Shown here: piece after piece, positions 24,938-33,359 of the stretch
How the letters are laid out: every line of letters begins with the position of its first letter
Numbering within the stretch: position 1 is the first letter of the stretch
Assembly (NCBI GenBank): GCA_913043005.1
Contig: CAJWKU010000006.1
Location: 22,790-86,789 of the forward strand
Reading direction: 5' to 3'
Origin: an uncultured Cryomorphaceae bacterium
Lineage (GTDB): Bacteria; Bacteroidota; Bacteroidia; Flavobacteriales; Schleiferiaceae
DNA: 64,000 nucleotides
Made by a program: the position numbers and the translations under genes
Notes under the pieces: model-generated
Seen by the model: only the letters and a program-made list of their open reading frames with translations
What the model was told of the DNA's origin: nothing
The model's database searches: none

Positions 24938-25720
24938 ATGCAAAAATCTGAAACACATAGATATGCCATTCGTTTGGCTTTTCATGGTGCCTCATTTAGC
25001 GGGTGGCAGATTCAACCTGAACAAAAAACTGTTCAAGGAGAATTGACAGCTGCCTTAAATTCTCTTTTAAAAGAAGATGTAAAGATAATTGGAGCAGGAA
25101 GAACAGACACAGGAGTTCATGCACTAAACTATGTTGCTCATTTTGATACTCAACATGTAATTGACCAAGAAGAGATAGTTTTTCGTTTGAATAGATTTCT
25201 CCCCGCACGAATTTCTATTTTTGAAATAAAAAAAGTTACCGATGACTTTCATGCAAGGTTTAGTGCGACATCACGATCATATTTATATACACTTAGACGC
25301 GAAAAAAATGCTTTTGGAAATGATATGGTCTGGAATTATAGTCGGGATATAGATTACCAGATTCTAGATAAATGTGCTCTATCTTTAGAGGGCGCTAAAA
25401 ATTTTTCAGCGTTCGAACGCTCCGGGAGTGACAATACCAATTCGATATGTGAAATATTACATGCATCCTGGATCAAGGAAAATGGATCATTTCTTTTTCA
25501 GATAAAAGCGAATCGTTTTCTGAGAAACATGGTACGCTCTTTAGTTGGTACAATGATAGAAACTGCTAATGGGAACAGAAGTGTTCAAGATTGGAATACC
25601 CTTCTTACAGGTGGGAGGCGGTCTGACTCTGGTCATTCTGCTCCGTCTCAAGGCTTAATATTCATGGGTGTTTCATACCCTAAAACTCCTTTTCATGAGC
25701 GCGAAGTCTCAAAATATTAA
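24938..25720 (+). CDS. truA: tRNA pseudouridine synthase A
   Basis: TruA, 260 residues, makes pseudouridine at positions 38-40 in the anticodon arm of tRNAs. The catalytic aspartate lies in GAGRTDTGVHAL (residues 53-64), and RLAFHGASFSGWQIQPEQKTVQGEL near the N-terminus and NRFLRNMVRSLVGTM near the C-terminus are typical. The ATG sits 10 bases after a TACCTTTG box (24920-24927) that is itself inside the coding region of the divergent metallophosphoesterase. The ABC exporter ATG lies 26 bases inside the truA end, so the two are co-translated. Confidence 0.95.
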   Translation: MQKSETHRYAIRLAFHGASFSGWQIQPEQKTVQGELTAALNSLLKEDVKIIGAGRTDTGVHALNYVAHFDTQHVIDQEEIVFRLNRFLPARISIFEIKKVTDDFHARFSATSRSYLYTLRREKNAFGNDMVWNYSRDIDYQILDKCALSLEGAKNFSAFERSGSDNTNSICEILHASWIKENGSFLFQIKANRFLRNMVRSLVGTMIETANGNRSVQDWNTLLTGGRRSDSGHSAPSQGLIFMGVSYPKTPFHEREVSKY

Positions 25721-27497
25721 AAGCTCTATTTCCGGAAAAGCATTTGACTGGAGGGTACTTTCCATGGTTGTGGGATATGCTAGGCCATATAAATGGCAAA
25801 CTATTGTGTCCTTAATTCTCTCTGTTTTACTGGGATTATTAGCTACCGTTCGTCCCATTTTAATTCGTGATGGAGTCGATAACGCTGTTGTAGAGGGTGG
25901 AGATCTTCAGGCTTTATGGTTTGCAATGGTTTTATTATTAACTGCACTCGTTATTGAAGCAATCGGTCAGTTCATATATATATATGCAACAAATGATTTG
26001 GGAGCTCGAGTGATTAAAGACATAAGGATCAAATTGTTTGGACATCTGCTTCACTTTAAGATCCCGTTTTTTGACAAAACTCCAATAGGAACTTTAGTGA
26101 CCAGAACAGTGAGTGATGTCGAGACTATGGCTGAAATCTTCTCAAATGGAATACTAGTGATTTTCGGAGATCTATTTAAAATAGTTATCATGATAAGCGT
26201 TATGTTTTTTCTTTTTGACCCAGCTTTAGTAGCTCTTTCACTCAGTGTTATTCCCCTTTTGTTTATAGCTACCAGATGGTTTCAAAGAAACATAAAGGTG
26301 GTATTTACAGATGTAAGAAATCAAGTAGCAGCGCTAAACTCATTTGTTCAAGAAAGATTAACAGGAATGTCTGTTGTTCAACTTTTTACGCGTGAGAAAA
26401 TAGAAGCAGATAGATTTGATATGATAAATAAAAGACATAGAGATGCTAACATTCGAGGTATCTGGTATTTCTCCCTATTTTTCCCTATTATAGAAATGCT
26501 ATCAGCTGTTAGTATCGGATTAGCAATTTGGTATGGTGGACTTAAAGCGTCAGCTGGTGAAAATGTAAGTATCGGGGATTTAACAGCTTTAATTGTTTTT
26601 ATTAATCTATTATATCGGCCTTTAAGGCAACTTGCAGATAGATTTAACACTTTACAAATGGGAATGGTAGCAAGTGAGCGAGTTCTCAAATTAGTAAATA
26701 ATTCACAACAGCGTGAAATAACAGGTAATTATAGTCAAGAGCGAGTAGTTGGTAAAGTTGATGTTAGAGGTCTTTCATTTGCATATTTAGAAAAAGAATG
26801 GATTCTACGTGATATAAATTTAAAAATCCCAGAGGGAAAAACATGTGCATTGGTAGGAGCAACCGGTAGCGGAAAAAGCACGTTAGTTCATCTTCTTTTG
26901 GGTTATTATCCTATTGAATATGGGGAAATAAAGCTTGATGGAATTGATTTGAGTAGATGGTCTTTGAAGTCTTTAAGATCAAATGTTTCACTTGTCCAGC
27001 AAGATGTATTTCTTTTTTCAGATTCTGTTAGAAATAATGTTACAGTATACCGCGATATTAAAGATGACGATATTTGGCAAGCTGCTGAGAACATGGGGAT
27101 CAAGGACTTCTTAACCTCCTTACCCGGAGGTTTAGATTATGATGTAAAAGAAAGGGGAGGGATGCTAAGTACCGGCCAGCGTCAATTGCTAGCTTTTTTG
27201 AGGGCTTATTTGAGAGATCCATCACTATTAATACTTGATGAGGCAACTTCCAGTATTGATTCGCAAGCGGAGAAATGGATTCAAAAAGCAGCAGATATTT
27301 TAACCAATGGCCGAACATCGATTATAGTAGCTCACCGTTTAGCTACGGTTTTAAATGCGGATCAAATTATTGTTTTAGATAAGGGTAAGATTGTAGAAGT
27401 TGGAACTCATAAAGAATTGATAAAGTCTGGAAGTTATTATACCAATTTATTTGAAAAACAATTTTTTGGAAGAGATGATAATTATCAGACCAACTGA
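25695..27497 (+). CDS. ABC exporter with fused membrane and ATPase domains (MsbA-like)
   Basis: A 600-residue type IV (MsbA-like) half-transporter that works as a homodimer. Six hydrophobic helices span about residues 25-330; the ATPase follows with Walker A GATGSGKST, signature LSTGQRQLLAF, Walker B LLILDEATSSID and the H-loop IVAHRL. I chose ATG 25695 (MSAKSQN), which overlaps truA by 26 bases; an earlier ATG at 25668 is less likely. Lipid A, lipoprotein or drug export are all possible. The truA-adjacent location is common in Bacteroidota. Confidence 0.88.
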   Translation: MSAKSQNIKSSISGKAFDWRVLSMVVGYARPYKWQTIVSLILSVLLGLLATVRPILIRDGVDNAVVEGGDLQALWFAMVLLLTALVIEAIGQFIYIYATNDLGARVIKDIRIKLFGHLLHFKIPFFDKTPIGTLVTRTVSDVETMAEIFSNGILVIFGDLFKIVIMISVMFFLFDPALVALSLSVIPLLFIATRWFQRNIKVVFTDVRNQVAALNSFVQERLTGMSVVQLFTREKIEADRFDMINKRHRDANIRGIWYFSLFFPIIEMLSAVSIGLAIWYGGLKASAGENVSIGDLTALIVFINLLYRPLRQLADRFNTLQMGMVASERVLKLVNNSQQREITGNYSQERVVGKVDVRGLSFAYLEKEWILRDINLKIPEGKTCALVGATGSGKSTLVHLLLGYYPIEYGEIKLDGIDLSRWSLKSLRSNVSLVQQDVFLFSDSVRNNVTVYRDIKDDDIWQAAENMGIKDFLTSLPGGLDYDVKERGGMLSTGQRQLLAFLRAYLRDPSLLILDEATSSIDSQAEKWIQKAADILTNGRTSIIVAHRLATVLNADQIIVLDKGKIVEVGTHKELIKSGSYYTNLFEKQFFGRDDNYQTN

Positions 27498-27522
27498 GTA
27501 ATTTGACTTTGGACTATTCAAT

Positions 27523-28440
27523 TTAAGAATCATGAATTAAATCATTTAATGCATTTTCTAATTCTGGGAATTCATATTTAAAGCCTTCATTTTGCCAAAA
27601 GCTAGATGAGCAACGTGTGCTCATTAATGCAAGTTTTGCTTTTGAGCCAATAATCAGATAAAGAAAAATTTTAGGTATTGGAGGAAGAAAATAGGGACGC
27701 TTCATCTTTTTTGCCAAAGCTTCGCTGAATTTGCGGTTAGTAACACTCTCTCTACCAACACCTAAAAACACACCGTGATGGCTTTTATTTTCTGATAGAA
27801 ATATAAATTGTCTTGCTAAATCTGAAACATGTATCCAAGGCATCCATTGGTTTCCATTCCCAAGGGCACTTCCTACTCCTAATCTGAAAAATGGTTTTAA
27901 CGTGGCTAAAACACCTCCACTTTTGCCAAGAACTAATCCAATTCTAATGCAGCATACTCTGATGTTTAGATCCAAAAATTTGAAAATTTCTTGTTCCCAT
28001 TTCGTAACTACATTCGCTAAAAAGTCATTATTGGATTCATCATATTCATAAGTTTCCGAATAAATTTTATCTGGATGACTGGGGTAGATGCCAATTGCCG
28101 AGGCACAGATTATTTGTTTAGGTCTTTGGTTTTTTGGTAGAGACTTTATTGATTCAAATAAAAATCGCGTGCCTTCAATTCGACTATCTAAAATTTCTTT
28201 TTTATTTTTTTTTGTCCAACGCGAGGTAATAGATGCTCCGGCTAAATGAATTATGGTTTCGGTATTTTTCAATGCTTCTTTATCTAAAACCCTTTCATAT
28301 GGATTCCAAAGAAAAGTTTCTGGATCAGAAGATGGTTTCGTGCTTAAATTTTTGACTTTATGTCCCTCAAGACTTAATTTGCGCCTTATTTCAGAGCCAA
28401 CTATTCCTGTACCGCCAGTTAATAAAAAATTTGTTTTCAT
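27523..28440 (-). CDS. TIGR01777-type epimerase/reductase (SDR superfamily)
   Basis: A 305-residue NAD(P)-binding protein of the extended short-chain reductase superfamily, TIGR01777 group. The dinucleotide loop LLTGGTGIVGSEI is at residues 5-17. The HLAGASITSRWTKKNKKEILDSRIEGT segment and the late WMPWIHVSDLA block are diagnostic. Start set at ATG 28440 so that the Rossmann loop is near the N-terminus; the frame is open 25 codons upstream but would overlap the next gene. Relatives include E. coli YfcH, of unknown function, and plant SulA homologues linked to cell or plastid division. Confidence 0.85.
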   Translation of the reverse strand: MKTNFLLTGGTGIVGSEIRRKLSLEGHKVKNLSTKPSSDPETFLWNPYERVLDKEALKNTETIIHLAGASITSRWTKKNKKEILDSRIEGTRFLFESIKSLPKNQRPKQIICASAIGIYPSHPDKIYSETYEYDESNNDFLANVVTKWEQEIFKFLDLNIRVCCIRIGLVLGKSGGVLATLKPFFRLGVGSALGNGNQWMPWIHVSDLARQFIFLSENKSHHGVFLGVGRESVTNRKFSEALAKKMKRPYFLPPIPKIFLYLIIGSKAKLALMSTRCSSSFWQNEGFKYEFPELENALNDLIHDS

Positions 28441-28478
28441 TATAATAAGAACACGATTTTTGCTTCTTAGTTTACAAA

Positions 28479-29048
28479 ATGCATGAATTAATACCACATA
28501 GCGGATGGCGAACACATTACATAGCTGATGAAGATATAAATAGCCCTTTTTACAATAATCAGGGAGCTCCGGATAATGGGTATTATCATCGAATGTATGA
28601 CTTTATAATTCATCCCGAATGGGATTATATAGGCTGTGAGACTTTGTTTGTGAAATTAATTTTTGTTGATTATTCACAAGGTTTTGCAGTAATTGAACTT
28701 TTAGGTGAATGGAATGATACTATTCACAATGATATAATGGAGTTCAAAAGACGGTTGGTTGATTCCATGATCGAACAGGGGATAGATAAGTTTCTTTTAA
28801 TATGTGACAATCTTCTTAATTTTCATGGTGCAGAAGACCATTATTATGAAGAATGGTCTCAGGAAACCTCCAATGGCTGGATAGTTTTTTTGAACGTAAG
28901 GGAACAGATTGAGCAGGAATTAATCAATACTAGATTAGGTAATTATCTTTGGTTTGGAAAGCGATTTATTTTAACCTCTTGGAGGGTTCAAGACCCTTTA
29001 GTATTGTGTCAGAATATCGATTATGGAGTTTCCTTAGCACTCAAGTAA
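28479..29048 (+). CDS. Conserved Bacteroidota protein of unknown function
   Basis: A 189-residue soluble protein without signal peptide or membrane helix. Conserved-looking blocks are PHSGWRTHYIADEDINSPF at the start, FVKLIFVDYSQGFAVIELLGEWND in the middle, and FLLICDNLLNFHGAEDHYYEEW then WIVFLNVRE after it. I recall the same pattern in other Bacteroidota as a conserved hypothetical family, with no known role. It is aromatic- and acid-rich. It is divergent from the epimerase (38 bases) and convergent with ilvE (34 bases). No domain with an established function is visible. Confidence 0.65.
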   Translation: MHELIPHSGWRTHYIADEDINSPFYNNQGAPDNGYYHRMYDFIIHPEWDYIGCETLFVKLIFVDYSQGFAVIELLGEWNDTIHNDIMEFKRRLVDSMIEQGIDKFLLICDNLLNFHGAEDHYYEEWSQETSNGWIVFLNVREQIEQELINTRLGNYLWFGKRFILTSWRVQDPLVLCQNIDYGVSLALK

Positions 29049-29082
29049 GACGGAAATTTGATTACTCTAACCTTGGCTAATT

Positions 29083-30126
29083 TCAAATATGATGCATCCA
29101 GTTAAATTCGTCTTCGGATTCTCCATATCGGATTGCAGATAATGCTTCTTTCATGCGCATGGCAATTCCATTTTTTGGAATTGGGACAGAATAAATTTCA
29201 TCATTAAACCCAATTCCATTAATCTGACTCACAACAGCAGCAGTTCCCATGCCAAAAGCTTCATTTAAAGACCCATCTTTTAACGCAGTAATTAGTTCAT
29301 CTACTTTGATGCGTCTTTCTTCGATAGTAATCCCCCATTCTCGAGCCAAAGTTAAGATTGAGTCTCGAGTAATTCCTGCCAATATCCTATCAGATAATAT
29401 TGGTGTCACTAACTTGTTATTCAAAACAAATGCGACATTCATAGTCCCTGCTTCTTCTAGGTAATTGTGCTCAGCATGATCAGTCCATAATACTTGGTTA
29501 AAGCCCTCTTTGACAGCATTGTGTGTGGCAAGAAATGACCCTCCATAATTACCTGCAGCTTTAGCATAACCTACTCCTCCTGAAGCTGCTCTGGTGAATG
29601 ACTGTTCGACTTTCACCTTAACAGCTTTGGAGTAAAGCTCACCAACAGGGCTTGTTACAATGGCAAATGTATATTCCTCTGAAGGTCGAGCTGCCACAAA
29701 TTCAGAACTACTAAATAAAAAAGGTCTCAAGTATAAACTTTGATTTTCTCCTCTAGGAACCCAATCAGAATCTACTTTTATTAACTCCGTCAAACCATTC
29801 ATAAATAAATCTTCAGGCACCTCTGGAATTAGCATTCTTTTTGCACTAATATTTAACCTTCTGAGATTTTTCTCTGGACGGAATATTGCGATGCTATTAT
29901 CTTTTTGTCTGTAAGCTTTTTGACCTTCAAAAACTGCTTGACCATAATGGAGTGCATGTAGTCCTAATCCTTGGCTTAGGCTTCCATAGGGTTCAATACA
30001 ACCTTCTCCCCAAGAACCGTTTTTATATTCACAAATGAAAACATGATCAGAAAGTCCAGCTCCAAAACCTAAGTTATTAAAATCAATTTTTGAGAGATTT
30101 GATTTTTCTGTAATTCTAATTTTCAT
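29083..30126 (-). CDS. ilvE: Branched-chain amino acid aminotransferase
   Basis: Branched-chain aminotransferase of the longer (eukaryote-like) type, 347 residues, fold-type IV. It interconverts Leu, Ile and Val with their keto acids using glutamate/2-oxoglutarate. PLP lysine is K189 in GYAKAAGNYGG. GLHALHYGQAVFEGQKAY, LYLRPFLF and the EAGTMNVAF block follow the family. A TACATTTG box lies on the minus strand at 30169-30176, 42 bases before the ATG. It could feed branched-chain keto acids to the E1 enzyme at 53486. Confidence 0.94.
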   Translation of the reverse strand: MKIRITEKSNLSKIDFNNLGFGAGLSDHVFICEYKNGSWGEGCIEPYGSLSQGLGLHALHYGQAVFEGQKAYRQKDNSIAIFRPEKNLRRLNISAKRMLIPEVPEDLFMNGLTELIKVDSDWVPRGENQSLYLRPFLFSSSEFVAARPSEEYTFAIVTSPVGELYSKAVKVKVEQSFTRAASGGVGYAKAAGNYGGSFLATHNAVKEGFNQVLWTDHAEHNYLEEAGTMNVAFVLNNKLVTPILSDRILAGITRDSILTLAREWGITIEERRIKVDELITALKDGSLNEAFGMGTAAVVSQINGIGFNDEIYSVPIPKNGIAMRMKEALSAIRYGESEDEFNWMHHI

Positions 30127-30168
30127 ACTTATCTAATAGAAGGGTTGGAGGAGATCAAATTCAAGCTA

Positions 30169-30176
30169 CAAATGTA
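30169..30176 (-). promoter_or_regulatory. -7 box of ilvE
   Basis: TACATTTG on the minus strand, 42 bases before the ilvE ATG. No clear -33 TTG. Confidence 0.5.
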
Positions 30177-30190
30177 CAAAGGAAAGGGCG

Positions 30191-30198
30191 TACCTTTG
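30191..30198 (+). promoter_or_regulatory. -7 box of the DUF4920 gene
   Basis: TACCTTTG, 16 bases before the ATG at 30215. It is back to back with the ilvE box, 14 bases apart. Confidence 0.55.
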
Positions 30199-30214
30199 AA
30201 AAAAGGAATAAATT

Positions 30215-30733
30215 ATGAATTATTGTAAACTACTATTTTTAGCTATTACTTTTATTTTTACTTCATGTTCATCAGTTGAGGTAAGTGAGGATGCATCGTC
30301 AGATTTCGATTATTTCGGAGATACAATTGATGTTAATAATACTACAAAATTGAGTGATATTCTTGGTCAGATGGAATCAGGTACAGATTCTGTTTTTGCA
30401 ACCTTTTCAGCACCTATTACCTCTATTTGTCAAAAAAAGGGCTGCTGGATGGAATTGGACCTGGGGAATGGTGAAAATGCCCTTGTTCGTTTTGAAGATT
30501 ATGGATTCTTTGTTCCCATGAATGCTGTCGGCGAACTTGCGATTCTGGAGGGCGCCATGACTATTGATACTCTTAGCGTTGAATGGCTCAAACATCAGGC
30601 ATCTGATGCGGGTAAGTCGGATTCATTAATTGCATCAATAACGGATTATGAAATCTCTTACTCAATTTTAGCTTCAGGTGTTGCTTTGGAGCAAAAAGAT
30701 GAGAATAAGAATTCTATGAGTATGGAAGAATAA
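30215..30733 (+). CDS. DUF4920 family lipoprotein
   Basis: A 172-residue exported protein. The N-terminus (MNYCKLLFLAITFIFTSC) ends in a lipobox cysteine, so it is likely a lipoprotein. The DUF4920 core is visible as SICQKKGCWMELDL near residue 70, with a CxxxxC pair that is probably a metal or redox site, and FEDYGFFVPMNAVG after it. The gene starts 16 bases after TACCTTTG (30191-30198) with an AAAAAAGG stretch between. The next gene, 7 bases on, is a lipoprotein with a CxxCH haem motif, so the pair may act together in periplasmic redox or metal chemistry. Role unknown. Confidence 0.72.
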   Translation: MNYCKLLFLAITFIFTSCSSVEVSEDASSDFDYFGDTIDVNNTTKLSDILGQMESGTDSVFATFSAPITSICQKKGCWMELDLGNGENALVRFEDYGFFVPMNAVGELAILEGAMTIDTLSVEWLKHQASDAGKSDSLIASITDYEISYSILASGVALEQKDENKNSMSMEE

Positions 30734-30740
30734 AATAGTT

Positions 30741-31211
30741 ATGAGTCTAATTAAGAGTAGTTTTTATCTCGTTTTAATAAGTTTTTGGTCTTGTTTGCTC
30801 TCATGTAACAACCGAAGTTTAGAGCCTGATTCAACTAAAAATAATCGCCAAGACTTATATGAGCCAAGTGAGCTAGCTAGCACGATGAGGGATATGGCTT
30901 TAGATATGGAGGAATTAAAACTTAAGGTTAATACTGGCAGTATTACTATCAAACACATAGATAAATTAATCAGCTCTCACTCAACCATGTCTTCTGATCA
31001 ACCAACTGATATAAGAGAAATTCAACCGTCTTTCCAATTGTTCAGTAATATTTATATCGAACAGCTTGAGGAGTTAAAAACCATTATTCTCAAACAAGGA
31101 GAGATTTCCGAACAAATTTTGTTATTTAACTCAGCTTTGACTACTTGTATTTCGTGTCATAGGGAGCACTGTCCAGGGCCTATATCTAGAATTGAAAAAA
31201 TAAAGATCTGA
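30741..31211 (+). CDS. Lipoprotein with C-terminal CxxCH haem-type motif
   Basis: A 156-residue lipoprotein: MSLIKSSFYLVLISFWSCLLSC gives a lipobox cysteine near residue 22. The middle is polar and helical (TMRDMALDMEELKLKV, EQLEELKTIILKQGE), like a four-helix cytochrome fold. Near the end is CISCH, followed by REHCPGPISRIEKIKI, a tail I recall in flavobacterial relatives. One haem is likely, as in c'-type cytochromes where the motif is near the C-terminus. It follows the DUF4920 gene by 7 bases. Haem attachment is inferred from the motif only. Confidence 0.68.
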   Translation: MSLIKSSFYLVLISFWSCLLSCNNRSLEPDSTKNNRQDLYEPSELASTMRDMALDMEELKLKVNTGSITIKHIDKLISSHSTMSSDQPTDIREIQPSFQLFSNIYIEQLEELKTIILKQGEISEQILLFNSALTTCISCHREHCPGPISRIEKIKI

Positions 31212-31222
31212 CTAATAATTAA

Positions 31223-31705
31223 ATGGAGCTCAGAACACTTAGGGTTTACGGTTTTCTTATTAATGATTCAAGTCAGGTTTTAATTGCAGTTGAGAGATAT
31301 CAAGGTATTCCAATGGTTAAATTCCCAGGAGGAGGAGTTAATTGGGGGGAAGGGCATAGGGATGCTCTAATTCGCGAATTTAAAGAGGAGTTAGATATTT
31401 CTATAAAAGTTAAGAATAATATTTATTTCAATGATTTCCCTGTGGAATCAGTAATTGATTCTAGATTTCAAGTCCAATCGTTTTTCTACATTGTTGATTC
31501 TATTAATTCTTTGGACATTCAAACACATTCCTCAATAGAATTTCCTGAAAGAGATGGAGAGCGTTTTGTATGGTGTAATATTGAGGAACTTAATGAGAAA
31601 ATGTTCACGTTTGCAATAGAAAAAAAAGCTGCAACGGCATTCAAAAATTATTTCATAAATATTAAAGACCTGAATTATTTAGATGGGGAAATCCAAGATC
31701 CTTGA
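31223..31705 (+). CDS. Nudix hydrolase
   Basis: A 160-residue Nudix hydrolase, which cleaves nucleoside diphosphates linked to another group. The Nudix box is complete from about residue 36: GGGVNWGEGHRDALIREFKEELDI, with the REFKEEL metal-binding core. Substrate cannot be read from sequence. It ends the DUF4920/CxxCH run (11 bases after the previous stop). Its last 31 bases overlap the 3' end of the convergent gene at 31675. Confidence 0.88.
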   Translation: MELRTLRVYGFLINDSSQVLIAVERYQGIPMVKFPGGGVNWGEGHRDALIREFKEELDISIKVKNNIYFNDFPVESVIDSRFQVQSFFYIVDSINSLDIQTHSSIEFPERDGERFVWCNIEELNEKMFTFAIEKKAATAFKNYFINIKDLNYLDGEIQDP

Positions 31706-32145
31706 ATTTTAGAAATAGGGTTCCATTCTCCTTTAACTCTGGCAACAGTATTTAAAAACTCTCCAGACTTCATTTTTTTTGCTGTTTTTAAAGAAACATA
31801 TAACCATTTGGAAGAGACATCTTCACGCACATAGATGTGCATCCGATTGAAAAAATTTATCTCAAGCTTAGCGCTAATGTCATTCATTAAATGTATTCTA
31901 CTGTCAATGGAGCAACCGCTTGCTTGTTTTAATGATTCATCTACACAGATACCAATCAGCCTATTTTCAACAGTTTTAAATCCAGCTTTAATCAGATGGC
32001 CATGTGCTTTCCAGCTTGCGCAAAGTTCATTTAATGCGCCATATATATATTCTTCCTCATCTTTTGACCAAGGCCTCTGAGCACAAAAGCTCCAAAATCT
32101 AGATTCTGATGGGATATCTTCCCAGTTATTGACCTTAGAGATCAT
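31675..32145 (-). CDS. Conserved Bacteroidota protein (often misnamed ABC transporter ATPase)
   Basis: A 156-residue soluble protein with blocks RFWSFCAQRPWSKDEEEYI, WKAHGHLIKAGFKTVENRLIGICVDE and SGCSIDSRIHLM. I recall this family in Bacteroidota, next to Fe-S proteins, where it is often called ABC transporter ATPase. No Walker A, signature or Walker B motif is present, so that name is not supported. It overlaps the upstream Fe-S gene by 11 bases and is the last gene of the amidase/MCE/Fe-S run. Function unknown. Confidence 0.65.
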   Translation of the reverse strand: MISKVNNWEDIPSESRFWSFCAQRPWSKDEEEYIYGALNELCASWKAHGHLIKAGFKTVENRLIGICVDESLKQASGCSIDSRIHLMNDISAKLEINFFNRMHIYVREDVSSKWLYVSLKTAKKMKSGEFLNTVARVKGEWNPISKIQGSWISPSK

Positions 32146-32926
32146 CAGCTTGAGAAATGGCTTCAGCTATATCAAGAACTTGAACTTTACCTTCTTGGTT
32201 AAAATGTTTAACTCCATCAGAGATCATCGTATTGCAGAAAGGGCAACCTGTCGCTATGATTTGAGGATCTGAGGCTAATGCCTCTTTTGAGCGTTCGAGA
32301 TTTATATCTATTACTCCTTTTTCAGGCTCTTTGAACATCTGAGATCCACCTGCTCCACAACAAAGTCCTTTTTGCTTGCAACGCTTCATTTCTATTAATT
32401 CAGATTCCAATGCTGAAAGGACTTTTCTAGGGGCTTCATACTCTCCATTCATACGACCAAGGTAGCAGGGGTCATGGAAAACAACGCGTTTTCCCTTAAA
32501 GGCACCGCCTTCTACTTTTAATTTCCCTTCCTCTAAAAGGGTTTTTAGGAATTGAGTGTGGTGGAATACCTCATACTTCCCACCAAGTTCTGGATATTCA
32601 TTCTTTAAAGTATTAAAACAATGAGGGCAAGTAGTTACAATGCGCTGTACCTTATAAGTATTTAGTGTTTCAATATTTGCAAGAGCTTGCATTTGATATA
32701 GAAATTCATTCCCTGCTCTTCTTGCTGGGTCTCCAGAACAACTTTCTTCAGCGCCCAAAACAGCAAACTTGATTTCAGCACGCATGAGAAGGCGGGCAAA
32801 CGCTTTGGTTATTTTTTTTGCTCGATCATCAAAGCTTCCAGCACAACCTACCCAAAACAAAATATCCGGAGTTTCATTTTTTGCAGTCATTTCTGCTAGT
32901 GTGGGGATGCTAATTAATTCGCTCAT
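32135..32926 (-). CDS. (Fe-S)-binding CCG-domain protein (heterodisulfide reductase B-like)
   Basis: A 263-residue cytosolic protein with two CCG-type cysteine-rich domains. The first reads FWVGCAG, SCSGDPARR and TCPHCFN; the second HDPCYLGR, GLCCGAGGS and GCPFCN. These bind an unusual Fe-S cluster in HdrB and GlcF. It follows the HAD gene by 3 bases and should pair with the membrane Fe-S protein two genes upstream, passing electrons to or from the quinone pool. The electron donor or acceptor is not known. It is not a full glycolate oxidase or heterodisulfide reductase set. Confidence 0.86.
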   Translation of the reverse strand: MSELISIPTLAEMTAKNETPDILFWVGCAGSFDDRAKKITKAFARLLMRAEIKFAVLGAEESCSGDPARRAGNEFLYQMQALANIETLNTYKVQRIVTTCPHCFNTLKNEYPELGGKYEVFHHTQFLKTLLEEGKLKVEGGAFKGKRVVFHDPCYLGRMNGEYEAPRKVLSALESELIEMKRCKQKGLCCGAGGSQMFKEPEKGVIDINLERSKEALASDPQIIATGCPFCNTMISDGVKHFNQEGKVQVLDIAEAISQADDL

Positions 32927-32929
32927 AAT

Positions 32930-33358
32930 TTATGAATTTTCAAAAACCTCTATACTTGCTTCTTTCTTGACAAGATCACTAAATGTTCCTGAATATCTTG
33001 TCGCTCTAACGATATGATTATCTATCCAGTGATAATTGCCCCCTCTAGGTTTACCCATTACCATACCATGAAATGGAAAATCATTTCTTTTTAACCAATT
33101 CTCTGTGACTTCTCTATGCTCTTCAGTTCTTGAAGTGAAAAAAGTTATTAAGTGTCCCTCTGCAAACCATTTTTTAATGGTCTGCAGAGCTTCTGGATAG
33201 ACTTTTGCTGTTTTCATTCTCTCAGGCTCTTCATTTGGAATATCGTCGCAAATAGTACCATCAATATCGATCAAATAATTTTTCATCTCTTCTGGTAATA
33301 CAGGACTAATTTTTTCACCATTTACAATAATATTTTGAAGTTTTTCTTTTTGATTCAT
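32930..33358 (-). CDS. HAD-like phosphatase domain protein
   Basis: A 142-residue protein with the HAD core: the catalytic loop LIDIDGTICDD (DxDGT, near residue 30) and TFFTSRTEE (motif 2, about residue 73). The block MGKPRGGNYHWIDNHIVRATRY is typical of a small Bacteroidota family often labelled phosphoheptose isomerase; sequence supports a phosphatase-like fold, not an isomerase. It sits between the two Fe-S protein genes (1 and 3 base gaps), so it is surely co-transcribed with them. Substrate unknown. Confidence 0.78.
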   Translation of the reverse strand: MNQKEKLQNIIVNGEKISPVLPEEMKNYLIDIDGTICDDIPNEEPERMKTAKVYPEALQTIKKWFAEGHLITFFTSRTEEHREVTENWLKRNDFPFHGMVMGKPRGGNYHWIDNHIVRATRYSGTFSDLVKKEASIEVFENS

Positions 33359-33359
33359 T

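Noticed and set aside
31675..32145. ABC transporter ATPase
   Set aside because: No Walker A, signature or Walker B motif; the name is a common mislabel.
32930..33358. Phosphoheptose isomerase
   Set aside because: Motifs are those of a HAD phosphatase, not of a SIS-domain isomerase.
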